From the NCBI GenBank assembly GCA_963170055.1, contig CAUJGJ010000093.1, positions 960,001-975,000 of the forward strand: 15,000 nucleotides of DNA, read 5' to 3'. Position numbers and translations under genes: made by a program. Below are positions 1 through 6,759 of this stretch, piece after piece. A model generated the notes under the pieces. It was not told the origin of the DNA. It did not search any database and saw only the letters and a program-made list of their open reading frames with translations. Every line of letters begins with the position of its first letter. Positions within the stretch are counted from its first letter, which is position 1. The stretch is from Halisarca cf. caerulea (lineage: Eukaryota; Porifera; Demospongiae; Chondrillida; Halisarcidae).

Positions 1-569
1 TACAGCAGTCTCATAAATTCTTCTTTGTCACAAGTAATGTTTGTTTGAAGAAATTTAGCATGCGCATGTTGTTTGACTGTAAATTAGGAGCATCAAAATA
101 TTTATGGATTCTAGGAACCAATCAGGTAGATATTTCTTTCTCTGAACTATGCACTCTTCTGCTGTATTCATAATACAGTCCTTAATTTCCAATTCTTTTC
201 AGCAGAGTTCCCCTCAGTAGTATGCGGATGTTTACAGAGGCATTGATTCAACTTATGTTGGAACATTTCTCTTTGGTTTCTCTCACATAGCAGATGAACA
301 TGTACAGCTACTGCATGGTACTAATGAGTTGCATGGGGCTCTTTCTTTTCATAATAAGTCAGACTCCCACCTCGCCATGCATGTAATGGTCAGACCAGTA
401 ACAAGTGCCCCCTATAGTTACTCTAACATCAAAACAGATCTAGAGTTGGTGTTGGCTTTCCCTCATTGCAAGTCAGTATCATGTGACCATGCTCTGTTAA
501 AGGGTGTGTCCATGCAGGTCATTTGATGAACAGTTATCTTTTGAACCAGGTGTTTATAATGGTGAGGTT

Positions 570-574
570 GTTGA
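570..574. repeat. Target-site duplication, left copy (GTTGA)
   Basis: Five bases directly abutting the left inverted repeat, identical to 964-968. Confidence 0.75.
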
Positions 575-963
575 CAGGGTTTCATTTAGGGGGGCATTCG
601 CCCCCCTTGCCATCACTGCAATGCATGCGTTTTTAGACATTAGGATACCATGTACATATAAAACTATTGGCATGTCTTGTGCAGCAGACATGAACTGTGA
701 TACTCAGTCTGATGCTTCCCCCCAAAAAAGTTAATCCTAGATAGAGCCCTGATATACGTAGGTGCTTAGTGTCAGATCAGCACTAGAAATCTGGTCATTT
801 CATCATGTCATTTGAGAACCACAAATGAGTCTGAAAATGCACCTCTGAGGGTATATATTCAAAATTTTATGGGAGAGTATCGCACGCACTCCCTTTGCCC
901 CCACCCCTATTTTTTGTAAGTATTGTTTAGCCCCCCTTGTCCATTTTTCTAAATGAAACCCTG
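575..963. mobile_element. 389-bp TIR element (MITE-like) inserted in the LINE endonuclease
   Basis: Perfect 15-bp terminal inverted repeats: CAGGGTTTCATTTAG at 575-589 and its reverse complement at 949-963. The direct repeat GTTGA sits immediately outside at 570-574 and 964-968, giving a 5-bp target-site duplication. Removing the element and one GTTGA rejoins the host endonuclease reading frame exactly (FCNIN followed by NLTIINTWF). Just inside the left end, GGGGGGC and GCCCCCC flank a 5-nt loop. There is no credible transposase, so it is non-autonomous. The CAGGG start resembles hAT termini, but hAT elements mostly make 8-bp duplications, so the superfamily is left open. Confidence 0.82.
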
Positions 964-968
964 GTTGA
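964..968. repeat. Target-site duplication, right copy (GTTGA)
   Basis: Five bases directly abutting the right inverted repeat, identical to 570-574. Confidence 0.75.
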
Positions 969-1698
969 TATTGCAAAACTCAAGAAACTTCTCCCCTGCC
1001 TCAATCATTACAACTCCCTATACCGTGTTTCCCTTTTGTTCCTTTCCAGATATCATCATCATCTTCGCTTTTACCAAAACATGCATTGAAATCTTCAAGC
1101 ATAATAAGAATGTCCTCAGATGGAATCTGGTTGATCGTATCATGCAGCCCATTCCCATAAACTTGTCCTTGATTCCTGCAGTAGCCTTAGCTGTTGGGAA
1201 TGAGCTGCAATCACAGATAAGTATGTGCTGTCCCAAGTAAATGACCTGCAAACGAGCTGTGATTAGTCTAGAGCTGATGGGCTCCCACTTCTCTCCAGCT
1301 TTCTTCCATGCTTCTGTAGCTCACTCATCCAGCAGAATTCCAACTCCTTCATTTCTGACTGCCAGCTCATTTTCATGTGGCAGTGGTCTGCCAGAGTGTA
1401 GCAAAGTATAGCCATCGGTTTTCCAGACATCATTTCCATACAATTTCGTTTCGTGGGTACCAGGTATTTCTATTCCACATCTCCTAAGTTCCTTCACCAA
1501 CAGATGTACTTTCCTATCTACACAGTTTAGATTGGAGTGACTGTCAGTTTGTGACTGTGCTCAAGATCGACAGATCTGTCTGTCATCCCAGCACTCTCCA
1601 CAAGAGTCCGAATGTTCCATGTTGCAAATAAGACTCCATAGTGCTTAAGGTCTTGCAAGGCCTGACCACTAGTCATTTCTCATACAAAAGATAGCACT

Positions 1699-1705
1699 TT
1701 AATTA
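1699..1705 (-). promoter_or_regulatory. Possible polyadenylation signal (ATTAAA variant) of the receptor gene
   Basis: ATTAAA occurs on the minus strand about 80 bases past the proposed stop at 1786 and beyond the TG tract. It is a common variant hexamer, but it occurs often by chance in AT-rich DNA and no transcript data are available. Confidence 0.25.
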
Positions 1706-1722
1706 AACTGCGGTAATGAACT

Positions 1723-1724
<2 letters not shown>

Positions 1725-1777
<53 letters not shown>
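1725..1777. repeat. (AC)n microsatellite, about 26 units
   Basis: Uninterrupted AC dinucleotide run of 53 bp. It lies between the truncated 5' side of the LINE and the last exon of the receptor gene, so on the minus strand it would be a TG tract in that gene's 3' UTR or just downstream. Confidence 0.97.
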
Positions 1778-1779
<2 letters not shown>

Positions 1780-1785
1780 ATCCAA

Positions 1786-1811
1786 TTAAGTTAGCATTGA
1801 TGACATCTCTC
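1786..1811 (-). CDS. Receptor terminal exon: very short cytoplasmic tail
   Basis: After acceptor ACATGCAG, 26 nt continue the phase-1 frame to give R-EMSSMLT and a TAA at 1786-1788. If right, the cytoplasmic tail is only about ten residues and cannot signal enzymatically. Support is just the acceptor, the phase and the immediate stop, so alternative 3' exons outside the window cannot be excluded. Confidence 0.45.
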
Positions 1812-4800
1812 CTGCATGTACATATACATAAAATTTCCTAGAATATCCACCAACCAGGTGACATAAAAGAAACAGACATGCACAATACTCTTGTAATAAC
1901 AATGAAAAATGGTAAAAATAAAGTAGAAGGATTATAAAAGAAAAATGAAACTGACCTCTTACGTATGTGAACAACAAAGATAACTCCAGACACAGCGAGT
2001 GCTATTGCTCCAACCACAATGATCACCACTACCATCACCATGGCAACAGCCACTCCCACAGATGTTGGTGATTCTGTACTTGTATTAGGACCAGAGGGAG
2101 GTGGAGGTCGGAACATTGGTACAGTCACTGTGAACAGGAGGTTGGGGGAAAAGTATGTTAAAGTGAGCAAATCACATCAATGCACTGCCACAACACCATA
2201 CCGGGTTCAGAAGCTGCACTGCTTCCACCATCTGTACTGACAGTTACGTGGACTGAATACTCAGCTTCACTCATCAATCCACCAACAGTTGTAGAGGTCT
2301 GTTCTGTCTGCACTGTCTGTGCCTGTCTTGACACTCTTCCTGTACTTCCTACTGGCTCATAGGTTATAGTGTACGAGGGAAATCCCCTGGCCTCTCGTAA
2401 AGTAAGACCGGTCCAACTGACCATCATTTCACTATCAGACACTCTTACACCAGTGACACTAGCTACATTCTTTGTGGGAGCTATGTGATTCAGAGAATAT
2501 ACGTATGTATGTACATTGTTGTATTTACAGATGATACAGTGTTGAGGAAATGTAAACATGATGCAAGGGAACAAGTGAACATACGTAATGCAGGTCCACT
2601 CTGAGGTAAAATATTGCAATTGGAAAGAGCTAACATACAGTTGGTAAACAGGACTGAAGAATTGAACACTAGGTAAGGTTGAATACGTACCTAATTCTCT
2701 GGAAAAGAAAACCTTCCTTTGACTCTCCTTACCAAGACCTGCTCTTGTTTCTGCTATCACTACCAGACTGTAAGGAACACCTTGAGCTGTTGGACAGGAA
2801 GAGGTACGTATAGTCGGAGCTAAAACTTAGTACAGAACAATACCCAATAAAAGGGCATGTATATACGCCAATGGTAATATACACATACACAACAGACAAT
2901 ACTCATACTTACGTAATTGCTGCTCACAAAATCACACCACAACATGCACGTACATGTATATACACATCACAACAAAATATACTCACAAAGTGCATTAGTC
3001 TCAATCTTCTGAGAATTGACTGTTGTCTGCAATGTGGTGTCATCTTGACTATCATGTATCCTGTACTTCACTACATATCTGATGATGACTCCATTGAGAG
3101 GGTTAGGAGCACCCCAAGACACCTCCACTCTATTATCATTGTTGAGTTTAGTCACATTTATAGTGTCCACTGGTCCGGGGACTGGAGGAAAGATGACAGC
3201 AACCAACAGATTATTACTGGTTTCTGTACTGTTCTTTTACAAGTATACAAATACTGCAAAGAGAACAGTAGCATCTCACCTCCCTCTGGTGTTGTCCTGT
3301 TCTCAAACATACTGTATGGACCTGTACCATTAACTGTGGTAGCAGCTACACGACAACCATAGTCAGTGAAGGGTTGGAGATTTGAGAAGGTCGTTGAAGT
3401 TGACTTTGTTGATGTTGGTCCACTGGGAATACCTTCTCCAAAACACTCCACATGGTACCTGATGATGTCACCATTTCTGTCTGCCTTATTTGGAATGCTC
3501 CATGACAGCTGGAGAGTGGTTATGTCCTGAACTGTCAAAGCAACATTGAGTGGAGGACCGGACGGTTCTGAGGAAGTGGCAGATATTTCATCACATGTGC
3601 TGTCATTGACAATAGCAAAGATGCAGTGCAGAACTTACTATCACTGGAGGTATTTACCATAACACTTCGAGACATACCACTGATGGTACACACATACTGA
3701 GTGAATTCCTCTAAACCACTGATAGTTACTGAACCAGTGTTCAGACGAGATGACGCAGGCACTGATGTATCACAAGATGATGCTAAGCAACACTCCCCAG
3801 TAACAGCTGTATTCTCTTGTTCAGGTTCCCATAGCAACTGAACTGATGTAGAACTTATGGTATAAGGTGTGATGATCACACCTAGATATGAGAATAATAT
3901 AGAAGGCAAAAGATGTACGTACTAATACAAATAAACGCATAAAAGTTGTTAGACATGTTATTAATATATGTAGTTATACAATAATATTATTATTATTCTA
4001 GCTGTAGGACTATTGTTGAACACGTTTTGAATGATACTCAAATAATTGTCACAAAATAATCATATGTGCAACGTTTCACCTGTCATGGGCTTCTTCAGGG
4101 GCATGCAATACAGAAATCAAAATAATTAGCTATGCCTATAGTTAACCATTGACCTATAAAAGACCAATGGGACAAAATATGGATGGATATTCATTTGACA
4201 CCCTTGATCAGGATGTCCCACACTGGGCTGAGGGGTACCCCTCATCCAGGTTGTTACTCTTGTTCCTCCTGATATGAATACTTTCCTTGATTCTCCTCTG
4301 CTTCATTCTTCCCTCCCTTTCTACAACGGTGGATTCCTTCCATTTATGATGCGATGGTTAAAAATTTCTGGGTAAACTGCATTAGCATTCTTCATGTCCT
4401 TCTTCTGTACTGCTCGTCTGTGTTCCGATCCTCGTCTTCAATGGTCTCCCTGTCTCTCCAATATACACTTCACTGCATTCCCTGTATACATTGCATTCTG
4501 AATACAATTGTTGTCCTTGGTTTTCTGTGGATCCTTCACCCTCATCAAAATGTTTCTCAAAGTGTTCCGCTGGTGGAAAACAGGCTGTAGTCCATACTTT
4601 CTGCAAATCTTACCTATTCTCTCTGATGTGACCTTCACATAAGGTAGGAAGCAAGGTGTGTTCCTCCTTGGTTGCTCTGCTCGTCTATCCTCCCTGTCCT
4701 GCTGCTCTGCTTCATCTGTTGTGGGCCTCTTCCTCAATGCTATGTTAATCAGTCTTTTTGGGTACTCATTCTTCGTGAGCACTTCCTTGATGTGTTAATT

Positions 4801-6140
4801 GGATCTCCTTCCTTATGTGCTGCTTATCACATATCCTCTCTGCTCGAGTTTTCAGGCACTTCATGACTCCTAGTTTGGTGCTTGGGTGGTGGTTGGATGT
4901 CAAATGGATGTAACGATCTGTGTGTGTCTTCTTTCTGTAGACAGTTGTCAGGTGGTTCTCCTTCTTCTTTACTAATACATCCATGCAGGAATGGTAACTG
5001 GTCATTTTTTTCTAACTTCATTGTGAACTTTATGCTTGGTCTGAGAGCATTCAGGTGATGTAGAAACTCCTCTAGTTTCTCCCTCCCACCCCCTTCTCCA
5101 GACGGCAAAGGTGTCATCCATGTATCGTAGCCAAATGACTGGTTTCATTATATTGGTGCTGAGGTGATCGCTAACTCCTCAAAATGCTCCATATATAAAA
5201 ATGTTGGCAACCACCAGGGATATAGTGGATTTCCCATTGCTGCTCCTTCAGTCTGTTCATACATCTTCCCATTCCAAGCAAAGCATATGTGGTCATGCAC
5301 AGGCGCAGCAAGTCTTTACTGTCTCTACTGTCATGGTTCCCAAATCTAATGCTGAATAACTGAATAATGCTGAAGCTTACTCTCAACATTGACACTGTGG
5401 TTACGTAGTATATATAGTGTCTATGCTCTCAACAACAGTAAGGAAGAATAAACAATTGAGAGGAATCCACCGTTTTAGGAAGGGAGGGAAGAATGAAGCA
5501 GAGGAGAATCAAAGAAAGTATTCATATCAGGGGGGAACAAGAGTTACAACCTGGATGAGGGGTACCCCCTCAGCCCAGTGTGGGACATCCTGATCAAGGA
5601 CGTCATATATACATCCATATTTTAGGGATTAAAGCATAGCCAATTATTTTGATGTCTGTATTGCATGTGCCTGAAGAAGCCCATGATGGGTGAAACATTG
5701 TCAAATGATTATTTTGTGACAAGAACTATTTGAGTATCACTTAAGACGTGTTCAGCAATAGTCCTACAGCTAGAATAATACCAATACAAGTAGCCAAAAA
5801 TTTACACAGTATTATTCCACACATTTCACATGTATACCTTGACTAAGTTCTATAGAAACACTGGGATGTGTCCCTCCAATGTCATGACACAGGTATGGCA
5901 CAGCAGTGGCAGCACCAAAGTTCATAATTACTAGTTCTTGGATTTGACCAACAGCTCTTTGAACTGTATCACCACTGGTAGGGATGTCCAGCACTCCAAT
6001 CCCACTAACAATCTGCCAATTCTTTGATCCACTGCTTCCCTCACACGATAAGATTACAGTTGTCCCATAAGGAGCATAGAATGTACTATTGGTGTAGTCC
6101 ACTCCAGCGGAGTGAATACTCAACTGAGCAGAAGTTAATC
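1786..6140 (-). CDS. Ig/FN3 single-pass membrane receptor-like gene (multi-exon)
   Basis: Predicted cell-surface protein of about 530 residues, excluding the leader. Domain order: Ig-like domain (paired cysteines in VILSCEG and VPYLCHD, tryptophan in NWQIV), four FN3 domains, a hydrophobic helix and a short tail. Eight exons join without a frame break: 6140-5838, 3881-3639, 3567-3280, 3181-2987, 2786-2691, 2480-2202, 2127-1963 and 1811-1786. All resolved junctions are phase 1 with GT-AG ends, the class expected of shuffled extracellular modules. Each FN3 keeps its B-strand tryptophan (LLWEP, LSWSIP, VSWGAP, VSWTGL) and F-strand tyrosine. Ig-FN3-TM architecture suggests adhesion or guidance-type recognition, but no ligand or specific orthologue is recognised. 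The first exon is unresolved and the tail carries no kinase or phosphatase in this window. The large intron 3882-5837 hosts a Penelope-like element. Exon borders are by-eye predictions. Confidence 0.85.
1963..2127 (-). CDS. Receptor exon: stalk and transmembrane helix
   Basis: Acceptor CCTGTTCACAG. A short Pro/Ser-rich stalk (FRPPPPSGPNTSTESP) leads into about 28 strongly hydrophobic residues (VAMVMVVVIIVVGAIALAV and on to IFVV), then HI. Donor C|GTAAGA at 1962 keeps the phase-1 pattern (165 nt). A competing donor G|GTCAGT six bases further on would be phase 2 and is less consistent. Confidence 0.83.
2202..2480 (-). CDS. Receptor exon: FN3 domain 4
   Basis: Acceptor AATCACATAG, donor G|GTATGG at 2201; 279 nt, phase 1. 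It contains PTKNVASVTGVRV, MMVSWTGL, SYTITYEP and EAEYSVHVTVST. It is the membrane-proximal FN3, preceded by a 210-bp intron and followed by a 74-bp intron. Confidence 0.88.
2691..2786 (-). CDS. Receptor exon: FN3 domain 3, second half
   Basis: Acceptor CTGTCCAACAG, donor G|GTACGT at 2690; 96 nt, phase 1. It supplies the F-G strands (VPYSLVVIAETRAGLGKES). The split position within the fold is the usual place where FN3 modules carry an internal intron. Confidence 0.78.
2987..3181 (-). CDS. Receptor exon: FN3 domain 3, first half
   Basis: Acceptor TTTCCTCCAG, donor T|GTGAGT at 2986; 195 nt, phase 1. It starts VPGPVDTINVTKL and carries VEVSWGAPNPLNGVIIRYVV, covering strands A to about E. The domain is completed by the next exon after a 200-bp intron. 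Confidence 0.85.
3280..3567 (-). CDS. Receptor exon: FN3 domain 2
   Basis: Acceptor ACTTCCTCAG, donor G|GTGAGA at 3279; 288 nt, phase 1. It begins PSGPPLNV, includes LQLSWSIP, DYGCRVAATTVNGTGPYS and ends TTPEG, an almost textbook single-exon FN3 module. The intron before it is only 71 bp; the one after is 98 bp. Confidence 0.88.
3639..3881 (-). CDS. Receptor exon: FN3 domain 1
   Basis: Acceptor CATATCTAG, donor A|GTAAGT at 3638; 243 nt, phase 1. It encodes VIITPYTISSTSVQLLWEP through a QYVCTISG F-strand. There is an unusual cysteine cluster in GECCLASSCD, which could form domain-specific disulfides. It follows the Ig exon across a 1956-bp intron. Confidence 0.8.
3886..3990. other. Intron sequence without recognisable feature
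   Basis: AT-rich intron DNA between the FN3-1 acceptor and the left arm of the Penelope-like insertion. No conserved element is recognised. Confidence 0.6.
3991..4339 (-). repeat. Left inverted arm (3' end of the main Penelope-like copy)
   Basis: Pairs as an inverted repeat with 5461-5780. It includes the end of the endonuclease coding region (RRIKESIHIRR, NNLDEGYP) and the 3' untranslated tail. Relative to the other arm it has roughly 30 extra bases near 4145-4180. It also lacks one C near 4238, which destroys the LSPVWDIL ending kept in the other arm. Confidence 0.85.
4073..4098 (-). ncRNA. Hammerhead-ribozyme-like motif, left arm copy
   Basis: Minus-strand CTGAAGA and GAAAC again flank a short stem (GCC/GGT) with a larger loop. 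The core boxes are conserved while stem II differs from the other arm. The same caveats apply: stems I and III and the cleavage site are not clear. Confidence 0.35.
4190..4782 (-). pseudogene. Penelope-like linker and GIY-YIG endonuclease
   Basis: After YPKRLINIALRKR comes the linker with FLPYVKVTSERIGKICRKYG, HQRNTLRNILMRVKD and then the endonuclease core NVYRECSEVYIGETGRPLKTRI (about 4410-4490). It has VY/YIG and the conserved arginine (KTRI), the single-strand-nicking fold of Penelope-like elements. The C-terminal helix (RRIKESIHIRR) and NNLDEGY follow after a frame change inside the left arm. A frameshift near the end loses the final tryptophan motif. Not functional. Confidence 0.82.
4766..5395 (-). 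pseudogene. Penelope-like reverse transcriptase, C-terminal half, frameshifted
   Basis: RT fragment beginning near motif 3. EQTEGAAMGNP (about 5230-5265) matches the Penelope GAAMGSP motif, and LRYMDDTFAVW (YMDD at about 5113-5124) keeps both catalytic aspartates. Downstream blocks EKLEEFLHHLNALRPSIKF, then PFLHGCIS, TVYRKKTHTDRYIH, SNHHPSTKLGV and TRAERICDK are typical of the family after the palm. Several frame changes separate these blocks. Motifs 1-2 and the N-terminus are missing. It continues without a gap into the GIY-YIG region. Confidence 0.85.
5461..5780 (+). repeat. Right inverted arm (5'-truncated second 3' end)
   Basis: Plus-strand copy of the same 3' region, starting AGGAATCCACCG. 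It keeps RRIKESIHIRG and, in the next frame, NLDEGYPLSPVWDILIKD, the conserved end of Penelope endonucleases. It ends at CTAGAATAATA. The facing orientation gives the locus inverted terminal arms. Confidence 0.85.
5671..5695 (+). ncRNA. Hammerhead-ribozyme-like motif, right arm copy
   Basis: CTGAAGA and GAAAC, the two invariant hammerhead core boxes, flank a potential stem II (GCCCA pairing with TGGGT around TGA). Hammerhead ribozymes are established in Penelope-like elements. One extra A follows CTGAAGA, and I could not find a convincing cleavage triplet with stems I and III, so this copy is probably degenerate. Confidence 0.4.
5838..6140 (-). CDS. Receptor exon: end of signal peptide and Ig-like domain
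   Basis: Acceptor TTTTTGTAG precedes GA-TTA-ACT; donor is G|GTATAC at 5837. The length of 303 nt is divisible by three and it is phase 1 at both ends. It encodes LTSAQ, a plausible signal-peptidase site, then an Ig-like domain of about 95 residues with both canonical cysteines. Reading upstream through the intron also gives a hydrophobic stretch, but it starts from TTG after an in-frame stop, so I do not use it as the start. Confidence 0.75.
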
Positions 6141-6200
6141 CTACAAAAATAACAGCAAAATGAAGGAGATAGAAGGGTACACGTGACAGTGTAATCACTT

Positions 6201-6248
6201 CAAAGAACAATATACAATTAATACACTTACGTAGTTACTGGCACCCAC
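6201..6248. repeat. Direct repeat copy 1 (partner 6513-6553)
   Basis: AAAGAACAATATACA, then TACACTT and AGTTACTGGCACCC, are shared with 6513-6553 with a few substitutions and one gap. Just upstream of the Ig exon, in the proposed first intron. Confidence 0.6.
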
Positions 6249-6411
6249 ATTTGAAAGAAAGGATAACCCTACACCTTCAAGTGCAGAGTAATCCTTTGAA
6301 GTAAACTCTGCTACACAGAACATAACTCAGAGCTGAGTATATTCCAGCACAGTGGTCAAAATATAATTTAGGTATACAAAAACTGGGCTTTGTAACTTCC
6401 TTTCCACTCAC

Positions 6412-6456
6412 CAACAATACCACTTAATACACAGAGAAATTCGAGTATAGTTCCAT
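6412..6456 (-). other. Candidate leader exon of the receptor gene, start codon out of frame
   Basis: Minus-strand donor G|GTGAGTGG at 6411 is phase 1 and joins the Ig exon to give TILEFLCVLSGIVGLTSA, a convincing signal-peptide core. The only nearby ATG (6454-6456) is one base out of frame, and the in-frame codon just upstream is a stop. Either this is not the leader exon, or an indel separates it from a functional allele. Confidence 0.35.
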
Positions 6457-6512
6457 ATAATTATTTCTTGCCAGTTGTTATCCAGGTCAGTCTTGGTGGA
6501 TCACTTTACTTT

Positions 6513-6553
6513 AAAGAACAATATACAGTACACTTTAATAGTTACCAGCACCC
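6513..6553. repeat. Direct repeat copy 2 (partner 6201-6248)
   Basis: Same segment about 310 bp away in the same orientation. The pair brackets the candidate leader exon. Confidence 0.6.
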
Positions 6554-6610
6554 TAATAACATCTTAACATAAAATGGAGGTGAAAATAGGGTTCTGTTAG
6601 TCTGGCCAGC

Positions 6611-6750
6611 CAGACTAGGAAGAGTAAGAGTCTGTATAGACAAACGACGCGAGACTAGGAAGAGCATAGTCTGACGTAGCCAGACCCATGCTCGCCGTGA
6701 CACGGCAAGCATGGGTCTGGCTACATCAGACTAGGAAGAGTAAGAGTCTG
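6611..6750. mobile_element. Foldback (palindromic) MITE-like element
   Basis: Arms 6667-6699 and 6701-6733 form a 33-bp stem with two mismatches around a single central base. Identical 24-bp units starting CAGACTAGGAAGAG lie outside (6611-6634 and 6727-6750), with a third diverged unit at 6651-6674. Each unit starts CAGACT and ends AGTCTG, its own inverted repeat. There is no coding capacity. It looks like a non-autonomous foldback element; no target-site duplication is evident. Confidence 0.75.
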
Positions 6751-6759
6751 GTGAAGTCC

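Larger units (their letters stand above)
1..1660 (-). pseudogene. RTE-like LINE remnant: APE-type endonuclease plus start of EN-RT linker
   Basis: Degenerate endonuclease of a non-LTR retrotransposon, which would nick target DNA to prime reverse transcription. On the minus strand it opens with TWNIRTL (about 1601-1622). A block follows with KLYGNDVWKTDGYTLLHSGR, then EDFNACFGK (about 1070-1096; the family consensus has GDFNA), WKGTKGKHGIG, FCNIN, LTIINTWF and finally WSDH (SDH at 386-394), the usual C-terminal catalytic histidine motif. Past it comes a linker with AEECIVQRKKYLPDWF (about 112-160), typical of the region before RT, so the RT domain should lie beyond the left edge. At least three frame changes and several stops make it non-functional. 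A 389-bp element interrupts it at 575-963. The RTE/craniofacial-development-protein-2-like label is from memory of family motifs; another APE-type clade is possible. The 5' end seems truncated near 1660-1720. Confidence 0.82.
3991..5780 (-). mobile_element. Penelope-like retroelement with inverted 3'-end copies, inside a receptor intron
   Basis: About 1.8 kb lying wholly within the intron 3882-5837. Its core, on the minus strand, encodes part of a Penelope-type RT followed by a GIY-YIG endonuclease. The flanks are inverted copies of the element's own 3' end (3991-4339 and 5461-5780), sharing the outer sequence TATTATTCTAGCTGTAGGAC. Penelope-like elements are known for 5' truncation and partial tandem or inverted copies, which fits. 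Only the second half of RT is present. No clear target-site duplication was found outside the arms. Confidence 0.85.

Noticed and set aside
329..734. Two open frames of 65 and 76 codons on the plus strand
   Set aside because: They run antisense to the decayed endonuclease and, in the second case, cross the MITE boundary. No domain or splice logic supports them.
1725..1777. CRISPR-like or functional tandem array
   Set aside because: It is a plain dinucleotide microsatellite with no spacers.
2871..3362. 163-codon plus-strand frame
   Set aside because: It spans introns and FN3 exons on the opposite strand and matches no family.
3600..3639. Acceptor at TGTCAATGACAG (minus strand) for the FN3-2 exon
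   Set aside because: Using it shifts the frame and breaks the FN3 sequence. The later acceptor CTTCCTCAG keeps phase 1 and yields KPSGPPLNV.
3991..5780. DNA transposon with long terminal inverted repeats
   Set aside because: The inverted arms suggested it at first, but the internal protein is Penelope-type RT plus GIY-YIG, and the arms contain the end of that coding region, so they are inverted 3' ends rather than transposase-recognised TIRs.
6141..6210. Reading the Ig exon upstream to a hydrophobic leader starting at 6210
   Set aside because: The initiator there is TTG, an in-frame stop lies just upstream, and a good acceptor (TTTTTGTAG) at 6141-6142 separates it from the Ig exon with the phase used by all other junctions.
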